Shown here: positions 8,532 to 15,927 of the stretch, piece by piece
How the letters are laid out: each line of letters starts with the position of its first letter
Position numbering within the stretch: the first letter of the stretch is position 1
NCBI GenBank assembly: GCA_050247255.1
Contig: JBFWUM010000013.1
Coordinates: forward strand, 1 to 64,000
Reading direction: 5' to 3'
DNA length: 64,000 nt
DNA from: JBFWUM01 sp050247255
GTDB taxonomy: Bacteria; Acidobacteriota; Vicinamibacteria; Vicinamibacterales; UBA2999
Notes under the pieces: generated by a model
What the model was told of the DNA's origin: nothing
Seen by the model: the letters and a program-made list of their open reading frames with translations, nothing else
Database searches by the model: none
Position numbers and translations under genes: made by a program

Positions 8532-9670
8532 AGCTCGCAGGGCGCCCCTTTACGGGGTGCCTTCTTGCACTCGCCCTCGCCTGCGGCGCGCGCGATCCGC
8601 ACGAGATCAGCCAGAGCGGCGCCGGCGCGCACGAAGTGAGCCTTGCCGTCGTCGACGATGGTTTCGTGGCCTCGTGGTACGACGATCGCGACGGCAACGC
8701 TGAGATCTACATCCGTCGGCTTGACGCGGCGGGCGATCCTGCCGGGCCTGAGCTCCGCCTCACCACCGACCCCGCACTCTCATACGAACCCGACGTCACC
8801 CCGTTCGAGTCCGACATCGCGATTGGCTGGTACGAGCGAAGCGGCGACGCACTGACGCCGCGGCTCGGACGCTGGAGCGTCGACGGCCAGGTCCGTTGGA
8901 CCGTGCAGGTGGCGCCCGCAGGACGCAACGTGGTCGTGCGAGGCAGCGGTGATCGCCTCTTCGCGGCGTGGGTGGAGGACGACGACACCAATCGCGCCAC
9001 GGTGTGGGGTGGGTGGTGGGCGCATGACGGGAAGCCGATTGGCGATCCTATTCATCTCGCCATTGCCGGGCGCACCACCTGGAACCTCAACGCCGATGTC
9101 GATGCGAGCGGCGTGCCCTGGGTGGCCTACGACGCCAAGGCCGGGACACGGGCCGAGGAACTGTTCCTGGTGCGCGGCGATGGTGCGGCGCCCCCGCGGC
9201 AGCTCACCGCGGACGATGGCGTGCCATCGAAGTACCCCGACGTCGCCTTCAACGGCAAGGCGATGGCGGTCACGTGGTTCGAGGAGCGCGACAGCAACGA
9301 GGACGTGTTCGTGGCGGTGGTGTCGGTTGATGACGATGCCCCGCTCAGCACGAAGCACCAGGTCACCAGGAACCCAGGCGAGTCAATCGGCGCGTATCTC
9401 GCCTGGGCGGGTGACCGGGTTGGCGTGGCCTGGTCCGACGAGATCGACGGGCAGCACGACGTGCATTTCCAGGCCTTCGACCCCCAGGGGCAACCGCTCG
9501 GCGAGCGGCGGCGTATCACCGACAGCGCCGCTTCATCGTTGATTCCGGCTATTCGCGCGCACAACGGCCGTTTTGCGCTGGCGTGGACGGAATACCGCCC
9601 CGGCGATTCCGGTGGTGGTCACGGCCCGGTCGCGCGGTCCGAGATCGCGTTTACACTGATCGACCCATGA
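8513..9670 (+). CDS. Lipoprotein with sialidase-like beta-propeller repeats
   Basis: 385 residues, ATG overlapping the CobN-like gene by 19 bases. The lipobox LALACG at about residues 22-27 predicts a lipid-anchored envelope protein. The rest is repeated blades with a W/Y-x-D/E-x-R-D-x-N pattern (WYDDRDGNAEIYIRRLD, AWVEDDDTNRATVWGG, TWFEERDSNEDVFVAVV, AWSDEIDGQHDVHFQAF), resembling the Asp-box blades of sialidase-type propellers. No enzymatic residues can be assigned, so a binding or scaffold role is more likely. The signal peptide contains an R3 palindrome (8541-8561) that encodes GRPFTGC. It lies inside the coupled operon, so it probably serves the same uptake or processing task. Confidence 0.8.
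   Translation: MEAPRLKLAGRPFTGCLLALALACGARDPHEISQSGAGAHEVSLAVVDDGFVASWYDDRDGNAEIYIRRLDAAGDPAGPELRLTTDPALSYEPDVTPFESDIAIGWYERSGDALTPRLGRWSVDGQVRWTVQVAPAGRNVVVRGSGDRLFAAWVEDDDTNRATVWGGWWAHDGKPIGDPIHLAIAGRTTWNLNADVDASGVPWVAYDAKAGTRAEELFLVRGDGAAPPRQLTADDGVPSKYPDVAFNGKAMAVTWFEERDSNEDVFVAVVSVDDDAPLSTKHQVTRNPGESIGAYLAWAGDRVGVAWSDEIDGQHDVHFQAFDPQGQPLGERRRITDSAASSLIPAIRAHNGRFALAWTEYRPGDSGGGHGPVARSEIAFTLIDP
8541..8561. repeat. REP-like palindrome, family R3, inside a signal peptide
   Basis: A 21-nt palindrome with core CCCCTTTACGGGG. Related 21-mers occur at 42456-42476 (intergenic) and 54622-54642 (inside RNase P RNA). Confidence 0.65.
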
Positions 9671-10161
9671 AGCAGACCTGCGCGGCGTTGTTGACGGTCG
9701 TCGTCCTGGGCCTCATTGGCAGTGAAGCCGCAGCCCAGACCCCGGTGTCGCCGAACGAGCCGATCGTGCCGGGCGTCGACACGCCGCAAACGGCCGCGCT
9801 CAAGCGTGACGTGAAGGAGTTCGAGCTCGGCCCGTTCGAGGGGATCGAATACAAGTACCGCGTCGACAGCGCCGGCGCGTCGTTCGTGTACGAGTGGACG
9901 GCCACGGCCACGGTGAAGGTGGACTTTCACGGCGAAGCCGACGGCACGCCACGCGGCACCGCGCAGTTCTACCAGCAGCTCGCCGGCGCGACGTCGGCGA
10001 AAGGCACGTTCATCGCGCCAGCGCCCGGCATCCATGGCTGGTACTGGGAGAACCAGGGGGCGGACGTCATCACAGTGCGGCTGGTCAGCTCAGGGTTCTA
10101 CACCCGCGCCACGGAGTTCCGCCGCGAAGGACGGACCGAACACGAAGTTCTCGAGCCGTAG
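9667..10161 (+). CDS. Secreted protein of unknown function, last gene of CobN-like operon
   Basis: 164 residues. The ATG at 9667 overlaps the previous stop (ATGA). A signal peptide (AALLTVVVLGLIGSEAAAQT) is followed by a small, probably all-beta domain. Its recognisable stretches are FEGIEYKYRVDSAGASFVYEWTAT and then GTFIAPAPGIHGWYWENQG, where aromatic residues alternate as in a beta-sandwich. No cysteines or obvious metal-binding clusters are seen. A role as a periplasmic accessory or carrier for the substrate of the CobN-like protein is possible from position only. The REP pair begins 13 bases after the stop. Confidence 0.75.
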   Translation: MKQTCAALLTVVVLGLIGSEAAAQTPVSPNEPIVPGVDTPQTAALKRDVKEFELGPFEGIEYKYRVDSAGASFVYEWTATATVKVDFHGEADGTPRGTAQFYQQLAGATSAKGTFIAPAPGIHGWYWENQGADVITVRLVSSGFYTRATEFRREGRTEHEVLEP

Positions 10162-10173
10162 CCCCATCCGTGG

Positions 10174-10227
10174 CTTCCGCCTTCAGGCGGAAGGTTCCAG
10201 ATCGTGGCTTCCGCCTTCAGGCGGAAG
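10174..10227 (+). repeat. Direct pair of R1 REP palindromes, left border of RAYT element
   Basis: Two copies of CTTCCGCCTTCAGGCGGAAG (10174-10193 and 10208-10227), each with a GTGG head on the left. The second copy supplies the TGA stop of the RAYT gene on the other strand. Confidence 0.88.
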
Positions 10228-10702
10228 AGCAGAATTCCAGCAGCTGCGCCATCGAGTATTCGCTCGATCCAAAGAACCGGAACTCTCGTACCTCCGTTAC
10301 CAGGTGGGCGCGGATCGGGTTCTGTAGGATGTATCGAACAACACTTTTCGTGTCCTCGTTGGCGCGCAGTACGTGCTCGTACCCATATCGTTGCCAGAGC
10401 GGTACTCCGTAGGCTTGCTTGAAGTAGAAGCCGCTGAACTGTTTCATCCGCTTGGTGAAGCTTCTCAGGTCAGCATCCTCGCGCCTGCCCTCGACCGCCA
10501 GATGCAGGTGGTCCGGCATGAAGCAGTGAACAAGATCTGCGAAGTCACTCTCCCCGACAGTACGCAGAAGGTGCGACTCGACGAGCCGGACCTTGTCGGC
10601 CTCCGTGAAGTGCGGCGCGCGGTTGAAGGTGCAAAAGGTCAGGAAATAGCGATGGTGGCCCGTGTAGTCGAAACCCCGAGCGTGTTGTGGATAGGGATGC
10701 AT
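10217..10702 (-). CDS. REP-associated tyrosine transposase (RAYT, Y1/HUH family)
   Basis: 161 residues, slightly shorter than typical RAYTs. The HUH metal-binding motif is in HCFMPDHLHLAVEG (about residues 59-72). The catalytic tyrosine is in SVVRYILQNPIRAHLV (about 121-136), the hallmark of TnpA_REP proteins. These single-stranded-DNA nucleases act on REP hairpins. Here the gene is bracketed by a direct pair of REPs on each side, the two pairs being inverted relative to each other. The TGA stop is formed by the flanking REP palindrome, so gene and repeat are physically one unit. Related palindromes elsewhere in the window are likely products of this or a sister transposase. Confidence 0.93.
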   Translation of the reverse strand: MHPYPQHARGFDYTGHHRYFLTFCTFNRAPHFTEADKVRLVESHLLRTVGESDFADLVHCFMPDHLHLAVEGRREDADLRSFTKRMKQFSGFYFKQAYGVPLWQRYGYEHVLRANEDTKSVVRYILQNPIRAHLVTEVREFRFFGSSEYSMAQLLEFCSSA

Positions 10703-10734
10703 GGCGAGGGCTTGGACGCAGGGTCTGGGCCAGC

Positions 10735-10785
10735 CTTCCGCCTAAAGGCGGAAGCCACGAGATTTCTTCCGCCTAAAGGCGGAAG
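10735..10785 (-). repeat. Direct pair of R1 REP palindromes, right border of RAYT element
   Basis: Two copies of CTTCCGCCTAAAGGCGGAAG (10735-10754 and 10766-10785), each with CCAC on the right, i.e. inverted relative to the left border. The second copy overlaps the last codons and TAG stop of the PepSY gene. Confidence 0.88.
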
Positions 10786-11540
10786 CCACGACGGGTAAAC
10801 AGCACCGTCCCGGTCACGAACAGTAGTGGCAGCGCGACGCCGAGCGCGCACCACAGGATCTTCGTGGTGAGGCCGGCGGCGGTGCCCATGTGCAGCGGGC
10901 CGGCCCAGTCGAGGAAGGTCCTCGCCGCGGCGCCGTCGCCGATCAGTGCCTGGATTTCCGCGGGGAACATGAAATAGACGCCGGTCACGCCCCACATCAG
11001 CAGGAACGCCGACGACCAGAGGCCGGCCTGGCGGTGGAGCTCCCAGATCCGCCGGCTTCCTGACCGGCCGAACCCGACCGCGAACCCGGTGACCGACATC
11101 AGCACGAGCGACGCGGCGCCGACGCCGTTGAGCGGAATCCCCGGGCGGCCGAGCAGCAGGTTGTAGTGCAGCTCCTGCACGCTGTACAGCCACCCCTCTC
11201 GCGGCAGCGCGCCGATCACCTCGCCGGAGTACGGATCGGCGAAGACGGTTTCGATGACATCACCCTGGGCGACGAAAGTGCGGAAGGTGTTGCGGGCGGC
11301 GGTAGGCGGCTCGATGACGCCGTAGCGGTAGCCGGGATATCGCGCCCGGACGCTGGCAGCCACAGTGGTCTCGCTCGCGGTCGGCGCCCCGGTGTGGGGG
11401 ACGGTGAAGAACTGCGGGAACAGCCGTGCCTGCAGCTCGGGACGAAAGGCAAGCACCGAACCGCTGAGGCCGATTGCGAAGAGGTAGAGGCCGGCGGCAA
11501 GCCCGGTCCATCGGTGAACCCTGACGAGTCCCTGACGCAC
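10773..11540 (-). CDS. PepSY-associated membrane protein (iron/siderophore reductase type)
   Basis: 255 residues. The opening VRVHRWTGLAAGLYLFAIGLSGSVLAF is the classic first helix with a conserved His, followed by a periplasmic PepSY-like region (about 40-115). Further helices carry LHYNLLLG, WELHRQAGLW and GPLHMGT, the usual His-containing helices. PepSY_TM proteins often accompany TonB receptors in iron or siderophore use and are thought to be inner-membrane reductases. The gene is divergent from the TonB receptor and shares its regulatory region. The natural 3' end appears replaced: the last residues, RRGFRL, and the TAG stop lie in a REP palindrome. A fourth helix or short tail may have been lost. 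Confidence 0.88.
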   Translation of the reverse strand: MRQGLVRVHRWTGLAAGLYLFAIGLSGSVLAFRPELQARLFPQFFTVPHTGAPTASETTVAASVRARYPGYRYGVIEPPTAARNTFRTFVAQGDVIETVFADPYSGEVIGALPREGWLYSVQELHYNLLLGRPGIPLNGVGAASLVLMSVTGFAVGFGRSGSRRIWELHRQAGLWSSAFLLMWGVTGVYFMFPAEIQALIGDGAAARTFLDWAGPLHMGTAAGLTTKILWCALGVALPLLFVTGTVLFTRRGFRL

Positions 11541-11575
11541 GCCCGGGAGTCTATCGAAATGTGGCGCGAATCCCC

Positions 11576-11630
11576 CTGACGAAGAATTCAGGAACTCTTC
11601 AGGCGCGGCGCACAGGCGGCTTCATAGAAT
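11576..11630 (+). promoter_or_regulatory. Operator palindrome and -10 box before TonB receptor
   Basis: The same 16-mer as at 2953, CTGACGAAGAATTCAG (11576-11591), again with a CTTCAG half-site 11 bp downstream (11597-11602). A TAGAAT -10 box is at 11625-11630, 28 bp from the start of that half-site. It lies between the divergent PepSY and TonB receptor genes and could control both. Confidence 0.6.
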
Positions 11631-11639
11631 CCTCATCCC

Positions 11640-11669
11640 GGTTCCAAGTTCCATGTTCCGAGTTCGTTA
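11640..11669 (+). repeat. Heptad repeat in the receptor leader
   Basis: Four 7-nt units of the form GTTCCRA/GTTCCAT/GTTCCGA/GTTCGTT lie in the untranslated leader between the -10 box and the ribosome site. Confidence 0.6.
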
Positions 11670-11684
11670 CAGGAGATGAGTGTG

Positions 11685-14087
11685 ATGCGTCGCGTCCTGA
11701 TCGCGGTCGTCGTGATGTGCCTGTCGTCAACGGTGGGCTTTGCGCAGCAGCAGGGCACGTTGTCAGGCGCTGTGCTCGATCCGCTGGGCGCCCGCGTGCC
11801 GGGGGCGAGCGTCACGCTGCTGCGCAACGGCCAGGAGGTGGGGCAGGCGACCAGTGGCACTGACGGCAGCTATTCGTTTGCGGCGCTGACGCCGGACCGC
11901 TACCAGGTGCTGGCCGCGGCCAACGGCTTCGAGGCGCAGACCTCGGCGCCGGTGTTCGTCGATGCCGGCGGCGCCCGCGTCGACGTCACGCTGCAGGTCG
12001 GCTCGGTGACGCAGGGTGTGGTCGTGACCGCGTCGGCCTCCGAGATTCAGCAGTCGCAGACCGGCGCGCCGGTCACGGTGATCGACGGGGCGCTGATCGA
12101 GTCGCTCAACAAGCCCGAGGTGACCGAGGCGCTGCGGCTCATTCCCGGGGCGCAGATCCACCAGGTGGGCGCCCGCGGCGGCCAGACCTCGCTCTTCATC
12201 CGCGGCGGCAACTCCAACTTCACCAAGGTGCTGATCGACGGCATTCCGGCCAACGACATCGGCGGCGCGTTCGACTTCGCGCACATCGGCGTCGCCGGCG
12301 TCGAGCGGGTCGAGGTCCTGCGGCAGGCCAACAGCGTCATCTATGGTGCGGATGCGCTGACCGGCGTCGTCAACATCGAGACGCGCCGCGGCAGCACCCG
12401 CGTGCCGGAGCTGGCCTACGCCATCGACGGCGGCAACCTCGGGACGTTCCGCAACGGCGTGTCGGGCGGCGGCGCCGTCGGCCGCTTCGACTACTTCTCC
12501 GAATTCACCTACATGACGACGGACAACGCGCTGCCGAACAACGGTTTCGAGAACCGGACGTATGCCGGCCGGTTCGGCGTGCAGGCGGGACGCTTCACCG
12601 ACATCAGCGGCGTCGTCCGCATCGTCCGCGGTGAGACGGGGCTGCCGAACTCGTTTTCCTTCTTCGACCTGGCCGACGATTCGTCACAGGCGTCGAAGCA
12701 GGCCTATGCGGGCGTGACCGCCAACTCGCAGTGGACCGACCGCCTGCAGACGACGTTACGCTTCGGCAGCAGCGATCAGACGACGAACTACGTCAACCCG
12801 ACGCCCACGGGCGAAGCGTTCGACCCCTTCGGGTTCGGCGCCAACTACCTCGGGCAGCGGGTGACGATCACCGGCGCCAACGGCTACAGCACGACGGGCC
12901 GGGCCATCCTCGATTTCGGCGGCGAGTTCCCGAGCACGTTCGACAGCCGGACGACGCGGCGCACGTTCTGGGGCCAGGCGAGCTACAACCCGGTGTCAGA
13001 CCTGCAGGTGTCGGTGGGCGGGCGCATCGACCGCGAGCAGGGCTACGGCGATCCTGACGGCGATCCGACCACGACCCGGCACAACGGTGGGCTGTTCGTC
13101 GAAGGGCGCGGGAGCATCGGCATGCGGACGTTCGTCAGCGCCGGCCTCGGCTACGAGCGCAACGAGTCGTTCGACCCGGCAGTGACGCCGCGCGTGTCGG
13201 TGGCAACCTACCTCCGCACGCCGGTGACCGGCATGCTGGGCGACACGAAGTTGTCGTTCAACGCCGGCACCGGGATCAAGGCGCCGGCGGTGTTCCAGGT
13301 GGACTCGTCGCTCTATGGGCTGCTGCAGGGGGTGCCCGGGGCGCCGGTCGTCAGCCCAATCTCGCCGGAGAGGGGGACGAGCATCGACATCGGCGTCGAG
13401 CAGGGCCTCTGGGACGGCCACGCTCGCGTGCGGCTGGCGTACTTCCGCAACACCTACGAGGACCTGATCGAGTTCGTGAGCCAGAACGCGCTGCCGCAGG
13501 CCGGCGTGCCGGTGGAGGTGGCGCAGCAGACGGCGTTCGGCGCGTATGTGAACTCGCAGTCGTACGAGGCGCAGGGATTGGAGGCGTCAGGGGAGTTGCG
13601 TGTCGCCAACAACCTCCGGGTCATGGCGTCCTACACGTTCCTCGACGCGGAAGTGACCGAGTCGCTGAGCAGCGGCGCCCTGTCGCCGGCCTTCAACCCG
13701 GCGTTTCCGGAGATCCCGATTGGCGCGTTCTCACCGCTCGCCGGCGAACGCCCGTTCCGGCGCCCGGCGCATTCGGGAACGCTGCTCGTCAGCTACGACT
13801 CGGGCCCGGCCAACGTCACCGTCTCCGCCTTCTTCTCGGGGCGGCGCGACGACAGCACGTTCCTCAGCGACGAGTTCTTCGGCAACTCGATGCTGCTGCC
13901 GAACCAGGGGCTGGCGGCGGCGTATCAGAAGATCGACCTGTCGGCGTCGTACGAAGTGGGGCGGCGGCTGCGCCCGTACATCAGCATCGAGAACCTGTTC
14001 GACAAGGAGTACGAAGCCGGCTTCGGCTTCCCGTCGCTGCCGCGGACGGCGCGCGTCGGCGTTGCCGTCATGCTCGGCGGCGACTAG
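11685..14087 (+). CDS. TonB-dependent outer-membrane receptor with carboxypeptidase-regulatory domain
   Basis: 800 residues from the ATG at 11685. AGGAG at 11671-11675 directly abuts the earlier ATG at 11676, so 11682 (GTG) or 11685 is a better start. Order: signal peptide (about 1-20), a carboxypeptidase-regulatory-like domain (GTLSGAVLDPLGARVPGASV, about 22-105), the TonB plug (VTVIDGALIESLNKPEVTEALRLIPG, then SLFIRGGNSNFTKVLIDGIP and VLRQANSVIYGADALTGVVN), then a 22-strand barrel ending ARVGVAVMLGGD. The plug resembles BtuB/heme-type receptors. The shared operator with the CobN-like operon and the neighbouring PepSY gene suggest it imports the tetrapyrrole or metal complex that operon processes. 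The substrate is not provable from sequence. Confidence 0.92.
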   Translation: MRRVLIAVVVMCLSSTVGFAQQQGTLSGAVLDPLGARVPGASVTLLRNGQEVGQATSGTDGSYSFAALTPDRYQVLAAANGFEAQTSAPVFVDAGGARVDVTLQVGSVTQGVVVTASASEIQQSQTGAPVTVIDGALIESLNKPEVTEALRLIPGAQIHQVGARGGQTSLFIRGGNSNFTKVLIDGIPANDIGGAFDFAHIGVAGVERVEVLRQANSVIYGADALTGVVNIETRRGSTRVPELAYAIDGGNLGTFRNGVSGGGAVGRFDYFSEFTYMTTDNALPNNGFENRTYAGRFGVQAGRFTDISGVVRIVRGETGLPNSFSFFDLADDSSQASKQAYAGVTANSQWTDRLQTTLRFGSSDQTTNYVNPTPTGEAFDPFGFGANYLGQRVTITGANGYSTTGRAILDFGGEFPSTFDSRTTRRTFWGQASYNPVSDLQVSVGGRIDREQGYGDPDGDPTTTRHNGGLFVEGRGSIGMRTFVSAGLGYERNESFDPAVTPRVSVATYLRTPVTGMLGDTKLSFNAGTGIKAPAVFQVDSSLYGLLQGVPGAPVVSPISPERGTSIDIGVEQGLWDGHARVRLAYFRNTYEDLIEFVSQNALPQAGVPVEVAQQTAFGAYVNSQSYEAQGLEASGELRVANNLRVMASYTFLDAEVTESLSSGALSPAFNPAFPEIPIGAFSPLAGERPFRRPAHSGTLLVSYDSGPANVTVSAFFSGRRDDSTFLSDEFFGNSMLLPNQGLAAAYQKIDLSASYEVGRRLRPYISIENLFDKEYEAGFGFPSLPRTARVGVAVMLGGD

Positions 14088-14190
14088 GCCGCCTGTTTCC
14101 AGGCGATGTCCGGGCCGACGGAAGCGTATGAACACCTGGCGGTTCGGCCGGTTGCGGGCGCTCATTCCCGGGCTGCGGATGCAGTCATTT

Positions 14191-14235
14191 CTGACGCAGT
14201 CTTCAGTTGTGGGGTTCGACCCAATCGCGTAGCAT
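14191..14235 (+). promoter_or_regulatory. Promoter with CTGA-N8-TCAG operator before metal-efflux operon
   Basis: CTGACGCAGTCTTCAG (14191-14206) is a variant of the 16-mer at 2953 and 11576, immediately followed by a -35-like TTGTGG (14207-14212), a 17-bp spacer and TAGCAT (14230-14235). The start codon at 14243 is 7 nt further on. Confidence 0.6.
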
Positions 14236-14242
14236 GCCTGCA

Positions 14243-14644
14243 GTGGCAAGGCTGCGCTCGATTCACGTGCTGCTCGTGCTGGCCCTGGGAAGCCTCCCTC
14301 TGGCGCCGGCTGAGCACGCGCACGAGATTGCCGGGAGCGACGGCCACCAACTCCTCGTGCATCGACACGCGGCAGGCCGCGACGGCTCTCACGCGGCTCA
14401 GCCGCATACCCACGACACGCTGGTCGATCACCAGACCGCGCCACTGCTGACGGCGGCGGCTGTCTTCGTCCTTCCACCACCTCCGGATCTCCAGACGCCA
14501 GTGGCGACGCTCACGATGGCCGGTGCCGTGCCGGACATGGCCGCTGTACGATTGCGCGCCGGACCGCCGTCGCCGGTCCCCATTCACGGGCCTCCTCGCG
14601 CTCCCGCACTGCTGCGCGGTCCTCCCGTCTCTCCCGCCTTGTAA
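14243..14644 (+). CDS. Histidine-rich secreted protein heading the metal-efflux operon
   Basis: 133 residues from the GTG at 14243. The ATG at 14234 overlaps the predicted -10 box, so the later start is preferred. A signal peptide (RSIHVLLVLALGSLPLAPA) is followed by about 40 residues very rich in histidine (EHAHE, HQLLVHRH, SHAAQPHTHD, DHQ), a weak second hydrophobic stretch and a Pro-rich tail. Small His-rich periplasmic proteins commonly precede Czc/Cus-type RND operons and are thought to buffer metal. The 3' end lies about 60 bases before the outer-membrane factor gene. Confidence 0.75.
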   Translation: MARLRSIHVLLVLALGSLPLAPAEHAHEIAGSDGHQLLVHRHAAGRDGSHAAQPHTHDTLVDHQTAPLLTAAAVFVLPPPPDLQTPVATLTMAGAVPDMAAVRLRAGPPSPVPIHGPPRAPALLRGPPVSPAL

Positions 14645-14703
14645 AGCCGCGACCGTCCGGTCGCGTCGCGATATCTCTACGCGTTTCTCAACAGAGGAGC
14701 TCT

Positions 14704-15927
14704 ATGCGGATGCGCACGTGGTGCGTCGCCGTGGCGGTGCTGACATGCAGCCTGCCCACCGCGGCCCAGACCGTTCTCTCGGAAGCCGAGGCATTGGCCC
14801 GGCTGTCCGCCGATAGTCCGCGTGTACGGGCGATTCGCGCCGCCGTCGACATCGCGCGCGCCGAGGCTCTCGCCGCGCGACAGTGGCCCAACCCGAGGCT
14901 GTCGGTGAATCGGGAGGCTGTTGCCGGAGTGACGGAGCACATGGTGACGGTGACGCAGGCGCTGCCGATCACCGGCCGTCGTGGCCTCGACATCCGCGCC
15001 GCCACCGCGTCGGCGGATGCTGCGGCCAGTCGGGCGGACGACGATCTGCGACAAGCACGGGCCGACCTGCGTACTGCCTATGCGGATCTCGTCGTGGCTC
15101 AGGCACGAGAGGCGGCGCTGCAGCGATCTCGCGACGGCTTGCAGGCCCTGGCCGAGATTCTCGCGCGACGCGAGGCCGCCGGCGACGCGGCGGGGTACGA
15201 CCGGCTCCGTGCGGAACGCGAAGTCAGCGAGGTCGAATTGGAGCTGGCCGAGGCTCGTGCCGACCGCGCGGGCGCCCAGGCGACATTGGGCGCCTTCCTT
15301 GTGGACTCGCCCGGGGCCACCACCCTTGTGGCGGTCGCGCCTCAGGTCGGCACGAGATTGCCGCTGCCGGGTGTCGACGACCTGGTGGCCAGGGCCACTG
15401 CCGTACGCGGCGAACCCGCTGCGCTCCAGCAGGAAATTGCGTCCGCCCGCCTCGCGGAGCAGGCGGCGAGCCGTCGTCGTATCCCTGAGCCGGAGGTCGT
15501 CGCCGGCACGAAGTCCTCGAATGCAGGAATCGGCGATGTCGGCTCCGTCCTGAGCGTGCACATCGCGATCCCGCTCTTCGATCGGGCCCAGACCGAACGG
15601 GCGATTGCCCGCGCCCGGCGCAGCGAAGCGGAAGCGCGATCGGCCGTCTTTCACGCGTCGCTGCGTGCGCGGACAAGCGCGCTGCACGCGTTGGTGACCG
15701 AGCGGCGGCTCGCGGCCGACCGCTATCGCTCAACGGCGAGCGCCAATCTCGAAACCCTCGAACGCATCGCGCAGGTCAGCTACGACGCAGGTGAGCGGGG
15801 CATCCTGGAGCTGTTGGATGCCTATCGCGGCAGTGCTGCGGTTCGCACGCAGCAAGCCATGCTCGACGCCGCCGTGCGGCAGGCCGAAATCGCACTCGAA
15901 CTGGTGACCGGCTGGGAGATGCAGTGA
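14704..15927 (+). CDS. Outer-membrane efflux protein, CzcC/TolC family
   Basis: 407 residues. The ATG at 14704 follows GAGGAG. A signal peptide (about 1-21) precedes two OEP repeats of long amphipathic helices (about 25-210 and 220-405), with typical openings such as ALAARQWPNPRLSVNRE and GSVLSVHIAIPLFDRAQTERAIARAR. It would form the trimeric outer-membrane channel of a tripartite RND pump. It overlaps the adaptor gene by one base. The family assignment is firm; the metal specificity is not determined by this subunit. Confidence 0.92.
   Translation: MRMRTWCVAVAVLTCSLPTAAQTVLSEAEALARLSADSPRVRAIRAAVDIARAEALAARQWPNPRLSVNREAVAGVTEHMVTVTQALPITGRRGLDIRAATASADAAASRADDDLRQARADLRTAYADLVVAQAREAALQRSRDGLQALAEILARREAAGDAAGYDRLRAEREVSEVELELAEARADRAGAQATLGAFLVDSPGATTLVAVAPQVGTRLPLPGVDDLVARATAVRGEPAALQQEIASARLAEQAASRRRIPEPEVVAGTKSSNAGIGDVGSVLSVHIAIPLFDRAQTERAIARARRSEAEARSAVFHASLRARTSALHALVTERRLAADRYRSTASANLETLERIAQVSYDAGERGILELLDAYRGSAAVRTQQAMLDAAVRQAEIALELVTGWEMQ

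Noticed and set aside
11676..11684. ATG at 11676 as the TonB receptor start
   Set aside because: The AGGAG ribosome site directly touches it; starts at 11682 or 11685 have proper spacing.
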